DNA of 64,000 bases from an uncultured Flavobacteriaceae bacterium (lineage in GTDB: Bacteria > Bacteroidota > Bacteroidia > Flavobacteriales > Flavobacteriaceae), in the NCBI GenBank assembly GCA_938029725.1, contig CALHGE010000013.1, forward strand, positions 62,001-126,000, read 5' to 3'. The notes under the pieces were generated by a model, which searched no databases, was not told the DNA's origin, and saw only the letters and a list, made by a program, of their open reading frames with translations. A program made the translations under genes and the position numbers. Of the stretch, positions 7,025 to 14,961 are shown in pieces (the first letter of the stretch is position 1; every line of letters begins with the position of its first letter).

Positions 7025-8986
7025 TTACTCGCCACCTAAAGTGTAGGTGATTGGTACATCTGAGTCAGCAGGTGATACACGAACATACCCTTGCATTTCT
7101 TGGTGTAACGCAGAACAAAAATCAGTACAATAGAAAGGCCATACACCAACTTTTTTAGGTTCCCAAAGCGATGTTTTGGTTTGTCCTGGCATAATCAACA
7201 ATTCAGAGGTATTCTGGCCTATCATGGCAAAACCATGTGGTACATCAAAATCTTGTTCATGGTTGGTAATATGGAAATATACCTTATCACCCACCTTGAC
7301 ACCTTCAATATTATCAGGCGTAAAGTGACTTCTAATTGTAGACATATAGACATGTACTATGTTACCCTCACGCTCTACCCTAGCTTCGGAGGGATTCAGT
7401 ACCGCAAAAGGATGCTCGTTCTCATCTAATCGATAAATTTTCTTAGATTTAGGAGCTAACAAATCAGCTGGAATACCCGCAGCATAATGCGGTTCTCCGT
7501 GGGTTGGGAAGTCATAAATTAACTCCATCTTATCGCCAGAAATATCATATATCTGAGCAGAGTGTTCCATTTCAGGTCCAACGGGCAGGTATCTATCTTT
7601 AGTAATCTTGTTCAATGCCACCACATATTTACCAAATGGTTTCGCAGAATTACCTCCAGGAATCATCAAGTGACCTACGGAGTAGAAAGTTGCTTGTCTA
7701 TCCAATACTTCCCAAGTGCCAAGTTTCCATTTTACAACTTCTGAAGAAATAAAGAAGGTGGTATATGCATTCCCTTTTCCATCAAATTCGGTATGTAAGG
7801 GGCCTAATCCTCCACTTTTCACAACTCCTGCTAAGACATCTTCAAATTTTAGGATAGGAATTCCGTAAGCTTCACCATCAAATTTCTCACCTTCGATAGC
7901 AGCAATCATTTTATCAAAAGAGTGTACCGTCAAATCAGCCGATAATTTACCATTGCCAATAATGTACTGACCACTTGGGTCAACATCACAACCATGCGGT
8001 GACTTTGGTGTCGGCAAGAAATATACTGCACCTGGCACATCTAAAGGGTTTACGGTAATAACTTCTTTTTTCATGGTAGAAGTTGCTGTATGCGTATGTT
8101 CATCATATACATTATGTGCGTATTCAGCAGGCATTTTTGTACCGCCTCCATTTCTTACATATTCTTCCACTTTTTTCCAATTAATGGCAGCGATAAAATC
8201 TTTATCGTTCTGAGAAGAATTCACTTCCATTAAAGAATTGGCTTCTTCGGTATTCTATGTGGTGAAAAAGAACCAGCCATGTGATTTTCCACGACTAGGG
8301 TGTGAAAGGTCATAATTAAACCCAGGCATCATTATTTGGAATTCCAAATTTAAACGACCGTCATCAGGAGCTACACTAATAAAAGAAAGCGCTCCTTTAA
8401 AGTTACCTTTGTACTCGTTGATGGGCATATCACGTTGTGGTACAGGAACTGAAAACCGTGTTCCCGCAACTACATACTCTGTATTTTCAGTAATAAAAGA
8501 AGAACTATGGTTACCCGCACTATTGGGCAATTCTATGATTTCTGCCGTTTCAAAAGTGCTTAAATCAATACGCGCTATACGTGGCGTATTGTTACCGTTG
8601 ATAAAAATCCATCTGCCGTCTAGCTCTCCCTTTGTTTGAGAGATATCAGGGTGGTGAGAATCATCCCAAGGAACAAATCCGAAAGAGGTATTCAACATGG
8701 GCTTGGTTTCTTCGGAATACCCATACCCTGAAGTAGGAAACTGCGAAAACACAGGAATTTCCTTGAACATTCTACCAGATGGCAGACCATAGACCGTGAT
8801 ATTACCACTATACCCACCAGACATAAAGGCGTAAAACTCATCATGCTCTCCAGGAGCTACGTAAGCTTTCTCAGCAGCACTTGAAGAAAGTGCTCCGTTA
8901 GAAGATTTTCCGTCACCTTGGTTACCGCAACTTGCCATAAGGGCTGTTATTCCCAAAAGCAGCACTATAAACTTGTACTTTTTCAT
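7025..8986 (-). pseudogene. nosZ: Nitrous-oxide reductase NosZ (clade II), interrupted by an in-frame amber stop
   Basis: One continuous frame of 654 codons, counting the terminal stop, matches full-length NosZ, but codon 244 is TAG (8255-8257). Upstream are a lipoprotein-type signal (S-C at residue 20) and the first propeller half, with the CuZ histidine pair at H111-H112 and S-H-G-W just before the stop. After TAG the frame resumes without a shift as N-T-E-E-A-N-S-L-M-E-V-N, and NosZ homologues read F-F-F-T-x-Y-N-T-E here, so the stop probably replaces Tyr. The CuA site C-T-D-F-C-S-A-L-H-Q-E-M is near residues 620-631. An ATG at 8230 could restart translation but without export signal. Unless read through or a read error, the cell would make no holoenzyme. 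Product of an active gene: N2O to N2, two electrons, periplasm. Confidence 0.88.
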
Positions 8987-9019
8987 TATTTCTATTTTAA
9001 AATTAGTGTTGTTGTTTGT

Positions 9020-9601
9020 TTATTCTGAAGGAGGTAAAATTACTTTATCAACTATATGCACGATTCCATTTCCAGCTTTGACAGTACCGATAATTTTGGC
9101 CCCGCCTACATAAACATCATCTCCTTTTACCTCAACTGTCGTATTTTGGTCATTCGCTTGGCCCAATTTTTTGAATTTCTTTAAAAACTCTTTGTCATAA
9201 TTTCCAGCGGTAACATGGTGTTTGAGAATATTTGCCAAAGCAGCTTTATTTTCAGGCTTTAACAAATCTGCAACGGTTCCTTCAGGTAGCGCATCAAAAG
9301 CAGCATTAGTTGGCGCAAAGACCATTAAAGGACCTGCATTTACCAATACATTTTCTAGCTCTGCAGCTTGCACTGCTGCCACCAAGGTGGAATGATCTGA
9401 AGAACCGATTGCAATCTGCAGTACATTAGGTGTTGAACCGTCATCTTCGATGAAGGCTTGTCCACTTTTTTCAGAATCCGCTACAGTTGAAGTTTTTGCG
9501 GTAGTTGTCTGATTATCGGTCTTTGTCTCATTCTTGCAACTGCCTATTAAAAACAGGAACAAAAACGAACCGAATACGAATTTCAAATTGGTTGTTTTCA
9601 T
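9020..9601 (-). CDS. Fasciclin-domain lipoprotein of the nos operon
   Basis: 193 residues. A lipoprotein signal ends in L-I-G-S-C (C22), then a polar Thr/Ser-rich linker to about residue 60, then one FAS1 (beta-Ig-H3/fasciclin) domain to the end. FAS1 hallmarks are V-F-A-P-T-N-A-A-F-D-A-L-P near the H1 region and H-H-V plus G-x-x-G-I-V-H-I-V-D-K-V near the end. FAS1 domains mediate adhesion or protein contact; in flavobacterial nos clusters such lipoproteins are common, but their role is unknown. It is 12 bp downstream of the cytochrome gene and 33 bp upstream of nosZ, so it is in the same operon. Confidence 0.85.
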   Translation of the reverse strand: MKTTNLKFVFGSFLFLFLIGSCKNETKTDNQTTTAKTSTVADSEKSGQAFIEDDGSTPNVLQIAIGSSDHSTLVAAVQAAELENVLVNAGPLMVFAPTNAAFDALPEGTVADLLKPENKAALANILKHHVTAGNYDKEFLKKFKKLGQANDQNTTVEVKGDDVYVGGAKIIGTVKAGNGIVHIVDKVILPPSE

Positions 9602-9612
9602 AGTATTTATAT

Positions 9613-10119
9613 TTATAAGGTTCTGAAATATTCTAATATCGAACGGGCTTCATCTACCGTCAGGTTTTGGTTTGCCATAGCTGCACCATTAAATTCAATT
9701 AACAGGTCTTTAGCGCAACGGTCTTGCTCTGTCATTAGTTTAGGATCTAGAATCATGTTCATAATCCATTCAGGACTCCTTCTTTCCATAATACCTCTTG
9801 GAGAAGGACCGATAAAGCGTTTGTCTAATTTGTGACAAGCTGTACAATTAGTATTGTAAATAGCCTCACCAGCAGCAGCCATTTCGGTGTTTATCTCTGA
9901 ATCGAGTGTAATACTTTTAATCTCACCTACCCCTTTTTCATCAAGAGTAATTCGCTTAGAAGCAGGAACCTCGTCGACCGCAGAAGCAGCTTCAACTGGT
10001 TTTTCTGTAGACTTTGTTCTGTCTACACTAAATCCGTCACTTTTCTTTTCTTCTTTTCCTCCGCAGCCCATTAAAAGCACAGAAAAAATAATCGCTAAAC
10101 TTCTAGTTATTATTTTCAT
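9613..10119 (-). CDS. Monohaem c-type cytochrome lipoprotein, first gene of the nos operon
   Basis: 168 residues. The signal ends in L-L-M-G-C-G (C19), followed by a charged, low-complexity linker to about residue 70. The haem motif C-T-A-C-H is at residues 92-96, in a class I cytochrome c fold with G-P-S-P-R-G downstream and a candidate axial Met in G-A-A-M-A-N. It probably passes electrons from the quinol/cytochrome pool to NosZ in the periplasm, as expected for Bacteroidota nos clusters that lack NosR; that is inference from position. Its start lies 28 bp downstream of the -7 box described separately. Confidence 0.85.
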   Translation of the reverse strand: MKIITRSLAIIFSVLLMGCGGKEEKKSDGFSVDRTKSTEKPVEAASAVDEVPASKRITLDEKGVGEIKSITLDSEINTEMAAAGEAIYNTNCTACHKLDKRFIGPSPRGIMERRSPEWIMNMILDPKLMTEQDRCAKDLLIEFNGAAMANQNLTVDEARSILEYFRTL

Positions 10120-10146
10120 TTTATGGTGGTTTACTAATTAACACAA

Positions 10147-10154
10147 CAAATGTA
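10147..10154 (-). promoter_or_regulatory. Bacteroidota -7 box of the nos operon promoter
   Basis: On the minus strand these bases read TACATTTG, an exact fit to the Bacteroidota -7 consensus TAnnTTTG. Transcription would start near 10140-10143, about 20-25 bases ahead of the cytochrome ATG at 10119. No good -33 TTG element lies at the usual distance, as expected for an activator-dependent promoter; the palindrome at 10174-10193 sits where an activator would. Confidence 0.6.
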
Positions 10155-10173
10155 TGTGCCTGATTCTGTATTA

Positions 10174-10193
10174 AATATGACGAATATCATATT
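10174..10193. promoter_or_regulatory. CRP/FNR-type palindrome upstream of the nos operon
   Basis: Perfect inverted repeat AATATGA-N6-TCATATT. The TGA-N6-TCA core has the geometry of CRP/FNR-family sites. Its centre (10183.5) is 33 bp upstream of the centre of the -7 box, placing it near -41.5 of the predicted start, the class II activator position. It also lies 73-92 bp upstream of the divergent Rrf2-type gene, so that regulator is an alternative binder. Confidence 0.6.
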
Positions 10194-10265
10194 AAAGACA
10201 TAAAAATCTTTTAATCTTTATTATTGTAAAACAGGCTAATTTTTACATTACAAAAAACTCCGTTT

Positions 10266-10697
10266 ATGATTTCCAATTCTTCAAAATATGCCTTAATGGG
10301 TGTACTCTATCTGGCTGTGAATTCTTCGGAAGAACAAAAAATATTAGCGAAAGACTTGAGTAGTAATACCGGTATACCACAAGCCTATCTTTCTAAACTC
10401 ATGCAGGAATTGGCGCGCCATAGTTTAATCTCTTCTACACGTGGACCTAAGGGTGGATTTTACCTTACGCATGAAAATCGCAAAGTGTCTCTTATTGATA
10501 TTATTGATGTGATAGAAGGTGACTATCGCTTAACTTCTTGTATTCTAAGTTTGCATAAATGCAATGCAGAACACCCCTGCCCTCTTCACCACTTAGTGGG
10601 TGAAACAAAGAATAAATTCATACAGCACCTTGAAGAAACCAAAGTTCAAGATTTAGTAGGTCATATTAAGGATGGGAAAAGCTTTTTGTCGATTTAG
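10266..10697 (+). CDS. Rrf2-family transcriptional regulator with a three-cysteine Fe-S motif
   Basis: 143 residues. The N-terminal winged helix (residues 1-70) carries the Rrf2 pattern S-K-Y-A-L, a recognition helix I-P-Q-A-Y-L-S-K-L-M-Q-E-L, and the wing R-G-P-K-G-G-F-Y-L. Cys92, Cys99 and Cys105 form C-x6-C-x5-C in the loop where IscR/NsrR-type members hold a [2Fe-2S] or [4Fe-4S] cluster. Its position divergent from a nos operon suggests an NO- or oxygen-responsive role (NsrR-like), but spacing of the Cys differs slightly from E. coli NsrR, so the signal is inferred. The start ATG is the first in frame and gives the usual family N-terminus. Confidence 0.85.
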   Translation: MISNSSKYALMGVLYLAVNSSEEQKILAKDLSSNTGIPQAYLSKLMQELARHSLISSTRGPKGGFYLTHENRKVSLIDIIDVIEGDYRLTSCILSLHKCNAEHPCPLHHLVGETKNKFIQHLEETKVQDLVGHIKDGKSFLSI

Positions 10698-10917
10698 AAG
10701 CTACACAAAAAAATACGCTATAAGGCCCCTATTTTAGTTTCCAATTCCCTTTAAAAGACCAAATGATTTCTGTGATATGGACTAAGGCATCCTAGCTCTT
10801 AGAGCAATGACACCAATGGAATATTAAAAATACCTCAAGAAAACTATGGTTCAAGACTGACCTGAGTATATAGAAAAAACAAAAGGATCTGTATTAGATT
10901 TAAAAAAAACTAAAAAA

Positions 10918-10947
10918 AAAGAGAATCTTCCCCCAAAGATTCTCTTT
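10918..10947 (-). terminator. Rho-independent terminator of the universal stress gene
   Basis: A perfect 12-bp stem (10918-10929 with 10936-10947) closes a 6-base loop. On the minus strand it is followed by a run of T (nine in all, three within the stem; 10912-10920), the form of an intrinsic terminator. It begins 25 bp after the stop of the usp gene. In the plus direction the T run is short, so it acts mainly for the minus strand. Confidence 0.85.
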
Positions 10948-10971
10948 AACTCCCTAAATAACTTTATGATA

Positions 10972-11796
10972 CTAACCAATTTTAAAAGTTACCACGGGCA
11001 TTTTAGAATGATTTGCAATGTCTTCACCAATGCTTCCCATAAAGAAATGTGATAATCCTTTTCTTCCATGAGTAGGTATGCCAATCATATCAGCTAAGAT
11101 GCTTTCGCTATAATTGAGGATGCCTTTTTCAACGCTATAATCATTATAGATTTCTACCTGCTGACCGGCATTGGCTTTTGTTAGAAATTGATTTATTCTT
11201 TCATATGCGTCTTTATTGCTGAGAAAATCATCGCCTGGGGTATTGATATATACCAGTTCGAATTCAGCAGAAAGCATTGCTGCAAAGCTTTTCGCCTTTT
11301 GAAAAGCAACGAGACTTTCATCTTTGAAATCACATGCAAACGCAAAGCGGTCTATTTTAAAATCTTTTAATTCTTCTTTAACTACAAGGACAGGTATATC
11401 TGCATTCCGCACTACCCTTTCAGCGTTTGAACCAACAAATATCTCTTTGAGGCCATCACTACCATGAGAGCCCATTACGATCAGTTCTGCACTATGTTCT
11501 TCAGCCACTTCGTTTAATTCGCTGAATACTTTATAGTGCTTTATAATCGGTGTTACCTTGATTCCTTCTAAATAAGGCTTATTCAAAAAATCTTTAAACC
11601 TTTTTTCTGCCAATTTTAAGAGAAACACAGTCTGTTCAGGGTGAAAGCCTTCCGAAGATGTAATCATTGCCTGATTCAATTCTAGCATATGCAAGGCCAA
11701 AATTTCTGAGCCGTACTTTTTGGCTAGTGCAGCCGCTGCTTTCATTGCATATTCAGATTGCTCTGAAAAATCGATAGGTACTATTATTTTTTTCAT
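10972..11796 (-). CDS. Universal stress protein with two Usp domains
   Basis: 274 residues, two tandem Usp domains (about 1-141 and 147-274). Domain 1 begins K-K-I-I-V-P-I-D-F-S and holds the ATP-binding pattern G-S-H-G-S-D-G-L-x-E-x-x-V-G-S-N near residues 107-123. Domain 2 ends with I-P-T-H-G-R-K-G-L-x-x-F-F-M-G-S. Two-domain Usp proteins of this size are typical of Bacteroidota and are often induced at low oxygen. The upstream region holds a CRP/FNR-type site like that of the nos operon, and a terminator follows the gene, so it is a single-gene unit. Confidence 0.9.
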   Translation of the reverse strand: MKKIIVPIDFSEQSEYAMKAAAALAKKYGSEILALHMLELNQAMITSSEGFHPEQTVFLLKLAEKRFKDFLNKPYLEGIKVTPIIKHYKVFSELNEVAEEHSAELIVMGSHGSDGLKEIFVGSNAERVVRNADIPVLVVKEELKDFKIDRFAFACDFKDESLVAFQKAKSFAAMLSAEFELVYINTPGDDFLSNKDAYERINQFLTKANAGQQVEIYNDYSVEKGILNYSESILADMIGIPTHGRKGLSHFFMGSIGEDIANHSKMPVVTFKIG

Positions 11797-12330
11797 AATT
11801 TGAAAATTTTATTGTCATTACCGCCAAGGCAAAATTCTATAGCGCTTGTTGTTTTTTTAAACCGTCATTGAAAATAACTTGGTTTCTGGAGCCTTTCGCT
11901 GCAAAAGCAAATCAAAACTTCTTTTAGCATAGTCTTGTTACTAGAGAAAGCAACTAAATTGTACTACAGAATGCCAGAATAACTAGTGGATCGAAGACCA
12001 GAAATACTATACTTTTTAACGCTAGTCCTTTTCAGCGTTTATTTGCCTCAAAGCTAGTGTCTCTTATCATTCTAAAATATGATATAAATCATGTTGGGTA
12101 TTGTTACGTATTAAGAACCTCGTGGAAACAAAAAGTTAGCTCAAAAAATGAACTAACTTTTATAGCACTGACATGAATACGCAGCATTCGCTACTTTCTA
12201 TTGTTTCAAGGTGAGTCGAATAGTTTACTTTTTATGGTATTTAACAGTGCTGTTTTTTTGATAAAGTGACTTGCTACTCTATAGAAAAATTAAAAGCTTT
12301 GCAGTTACCTTTTAATTAATGACCGCGCCG
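11797..12330. other. Intergenic region, long leader of the usp gene and no recognisable gene
   Basis: 534 bp between the usp start and the end of the beta-helix gene. Apart from the usp promoter elements at 12049-12095 I see no coding frame above about 20 codons with credible features, no tRNA and no insertion-sequence ends. If transcription starts near 12045 the usp mRNA would have a leader of about 250 bases, which contains a small CGCT/AGCG hairpin. Confidence 0.5.
12049..12095 (-). promoter_or_regulatory. usp promoter: -7 box plus CRP/FNR-type site
   Basis: On the minus strand 12049-12056 read TAGCTTTG (consensus TAnnTTTG). At 12076-12095 the plus strand reads AATATGA-N6-TCATGTT, matching 13 of 14 half-site bases of the nos palindrome. 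The centre-to-centre distance to the -7 box is 33 bp, identical to the nos promoter. This suggests control of both units by the same activator. Confidence 0.6.
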
Positions 12331-13914
12331 TTATAATTGGTTTACAAACCTATTAAGCACCTCTTTTTGCAGATCCGTAAGCCATTTCACCCTCTTAAGA
12401 CTATTATAATCTACCAGATTCAGATCTACCTTAATATTTTTAGTATCAGTTAAATTTGTAAACTTAGTATCGTTAAATATGTTTTTCCTATTGGATAAAT
12501 AATTAGAACTGATCGTTGAACTTATGCCATCATTATCGATACCATAAAGGTCGCTATTTGTAATTCTATTATCTATAATGCTAGTAGTACTTGAAGTATT
12601 CGTAAGATTAACCCCTCTAATATTTCCTAAAATTTCATTACCTTGAATTAAGGTCCTTAAAGCCCCAAAATAAACAGTAACACCTGCCGAATTAGGATGT
12701 TTTGAACCCTTACCATTGGCCATAATGATATTATTAAGAATGGAAATATCAGTATTAGTACTGCCCTGAGACCAAACCCCTTTAGTAGCGTTGTTAATGA
12801 ATAGGTTATTTCTGATGATAGCATTAAAAGCTGGATAGCCTTCATGACCTATAGTTAATCCATTTCCATTGGTCTTACCAGAAGCATTTATACTTATTGA
12901 GTTTTCAAAAATACCATCTTGAAGGTTCATGGTTATATTTGAAGCATCGCTAGTACCGCAACTATCAACATACACACCTTTCACGTGCATGTTTGGACTA
13001 TCTATCGCTCCAATACCTGAATCATGGGTTCCCGTAAAATAACCACCTCTAATTGTATTACAGCTTCCGCCATCCACTTTGATTCCCATTTTCCAAGTAC
13101 CATGTGCCTGTACATTTTGAAGTATTGAATTAGTGCAATCTATCAAATGAAAGTTCCCTGAATCTTTACTTGCCGTAATATGCACATCTTTGGCAACAAC
13201 ATCTCTTATTAGAGCATTATCAACGCCTGTAAGCAATATGGCGTCATAAGCTGTATTAGAAACATTTGTACCATCTATTAACCCTCCGACTATAGTTATA
13301 TTGGAATCCTTATCATTTCTATTCTTTATAACTGCTCCGCCTTTCATTGGGCTTGACGGATAAATAGTAGCATTTTCAAATACTAAAGTTTGGTCACTAT
13401 TCATTAATATTACACTATCTACCCTAACATCGTTGGTAAGCTTTACAGGAATAGTACCTGCTGATAGTAGCGCATAATTGATAGCCAAATCATCGTTACC
13501 AAATACATTAGCGAACCATTCAGGCTTTACAATTGAAACACTTTTCTCCAAAAATACTACCGGACTGTTAAATATAGCATATAAACCAGCTTTTAGCGGT
13601 CCGCCAATTCCCAAGATAGCAATACCCCGCAAGTTAAACCTAGCTCCCTTTTTTACGTCTAATGTTATAGCTAAAGGCGTACATATACTTTCATCAATGC
13701 TTATTATTCCTTTGACTACAATGGTACCAGAACCATTTAAACGTACTATGGCTGCTTGCAAGGTAGCTGATGTGCCATTATAAATAGTTATTGTCTCAGA
13801 TGACTGGTCTGCAGTGTTCGCTGCAATTTTCGCTACGCTATTGGAAAGAAGAATTATCGCGACCAAAAAATTCACTAAAACACGGTTAGCTTGTAAAAAC
13901 ATAGTGTACTTCAA
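12331..13914 (-). CDS. Secreted right-handed parallel beta-helix protein (possible polysaccharide lyase/hydrolase)
   Basis: 527 residues. A signal peptide (about 1-33, ending A-K-I-A-A-N-T-A) precedes a short N-terminal domain. From about residue 150 to 470 come regular coils with the N-x-I-x-x-N spacing of parallel beta-helix (PbH1/pectate-lyase-like) proteins. No catalytic triad of a defined lyase family can be picked by eye. It is the last gene of the polysaccharide cluster, 188 bp after the PhyH-like gene, and may trim or epimerise the polymer, as beta-helix enzymes often do in exopolysaccharide loci; this is inference. A phage-tail-spike-like or structural role is also possible. Confidence 0.65.
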   Translation of the reverse strand: MKYTMFLQANRVLVNFLVAIILLSNSVAKIAANTADQSSETITIYNGTSATLQAAIVRLNGSGTIVVKGIISIDESICTPLAITLDVKKGARFNLRGIAILGIGGPLKAGLYAIFNSPVVFLEKSVSIVKPEWFANVFGNDDLAINYALLSAGTIPVKLTNDVRVDSVILMNSDQTLVFENATIYPSSPMKGGAVIKNRNDKDSNITIVGGLIDGTNVSNTAYDAILLTGVDNALIRDVVAKDVHITASKDSGNFHLIDCTNSILQNVQAHGTWKMGIKVDGGSCNTIRGGYFTGTHDSGIGAIDSPNMHVKGVYVDSCGTSDASNITMNLQDGIFENSISINASGKTNGNGLTIGHEGYPAFNAIIRNNLFINNATKGVWSQGSTNTDISILNNIIMANGKGSKHPNSAGVTVYFGALRTLIQGNEILGNIRGVNLTNTSSTTSIIDNRITNSDLYGIDNDGISSTISSNYLSNRKNIFNDTKFTNLTDTKNIKVDLNLVDYNSLKRVKWLTDLQKEVLNRFVNQL

Positions 13915-14102
13915 TTAAATTTTAATCAACCTTCAGTAAAAAGATTTCTTTATCAGAGCTATTTAAATCTCAATTCTGGCATGAGTATGATTAATTCAAA
14001 TTTCTTACTAAGAAAACGCTTTCAAAACGATAATTAAAAGCACATTCAAGTTTATGTTCATTAAGAGCTTTATACTGATTATATCTCGGTTATAGTATAT
14101 CG

Positions 14103-14909
14103 CTATACCTGCTTAAATTTCGCATTCAGCTTTTTTTGGTCGATTTTTTCCAAACCAAAATCTTGGATGACTTTAACGTTATTTTTTTTCAATGCTTGAA
14201 TATTTTTCTCACTAAAACTAGAATGCTCCCATCTTGCTATTGCATACTCTCTTGTTTTTAGGTATTCAATATATTCTTCAGTATACTGGTCCTCAATTCC
14301 GAAGCCCATAAACAAAGCTATTCGCGGAGCTATTGATTTTTGTTTAAGAAAATTTGGTAAACGTTTTGTGATTCCTGGATGAAAGGCATAATTTGGAAAT
14401 AAAGAAATGCGCTCTGCATTCGGAGAATGGGTTGTAGTAAGCTTCCAAATAATAACATCACCAATTTCACTCTCTACATTAATGATTTTTCCTTTCTCAA
14501 TACTTTGATCCAAATGAGAACCAGACCTTAAGCATAAACCTTTAGAATGTTTCGCATGGTCTTGTAGATAAACACCCAATCTTAATAAAGAGTAGTTTTT
14601 ATCCTTAAATTCCGAACTATCCTTTTTATTCCGGTCTTTAGAGTCTTTATGGAAACCACTTAGTGATGTATTGTAGGAGAGTGTACTATCACCAAAATAG
14701 ACCAGATTATCGCTACCTGAAGATTCTTTACAAATAGTAATAATCCGTTCATCTAAGATAATCTTAGAAAGAAAATTAGCTGATAAAAGATCACCAATAT
14801 GACTTTTATCTTTCTCTGCATAATCTCTGAATGTATTAATCTCTTCTTTAGTGAATACATTTTTTATTAGTAACCAACCTTGCTCGTCAATCTGTTCTTT
14901 TCTAGTCAT
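14103..14909 (-). CDS. Phytanoyl-CoA dioxygenase (PhyH)-family protein
   Basis: 268 residues. The N-terminus Q-G-W-L-L-I-K-N-V-F-T-K-E-E-I and the iron triad typical of PhyH-type 2-oxoglutarate oxygenases are present: H87-x-D89 (in G-F-H-K-D) and a distal H161 followed six residues later by an arginine that may bind 2-oxoglutarate. The size fits the family. Located between wzc (52 bp) and the beta-helix gene at the 3' end of a surface polysaccharide cluster, it may hydroxylate a sugar, lipid or acyl group of the polymer. The substrate is not deducible. Confidence 0.75.
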   Translation of the reverse strand: MTRKEQIDEQGWLLIKNVFTKEEINTFRDYAEKDKSHIGDLLSANFLSKIILDERIITICKESSGSDNLVYFGDSTLSYNTSLSGFHKDSKDRNKKDSSEFKDKNYSLLRLGVYLQDHAKHSKGLCLRSGSHLDQSIEKGKIINVESEIGDVIIWKLTTTHSPNAERISLFPNYAFHPGITKRLPNFLKQKSIAPRIALFMGFGIEDQYTEEYIEYLKTREYAIARWEHSSFSEKNIQALKKNNVKVIQDFGLEKIDQKKLNAKFKQV

Positions 14910-14961
14910 ATCAAGTTAATTTTTATTATTCCTAAATCACCCATGTATTTAAACATCGATT

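Noticed and set aside
8255..8257. Selenocysteine or pyrrolysine insertion at the nosZ stop
   Set aside because: Selenocysteine uses TGA. For pyrrolysine no pyl tRNA or synthetase is visible, the homologous residue is Tyr, and TAG serves as a normal stop in nearby genes.
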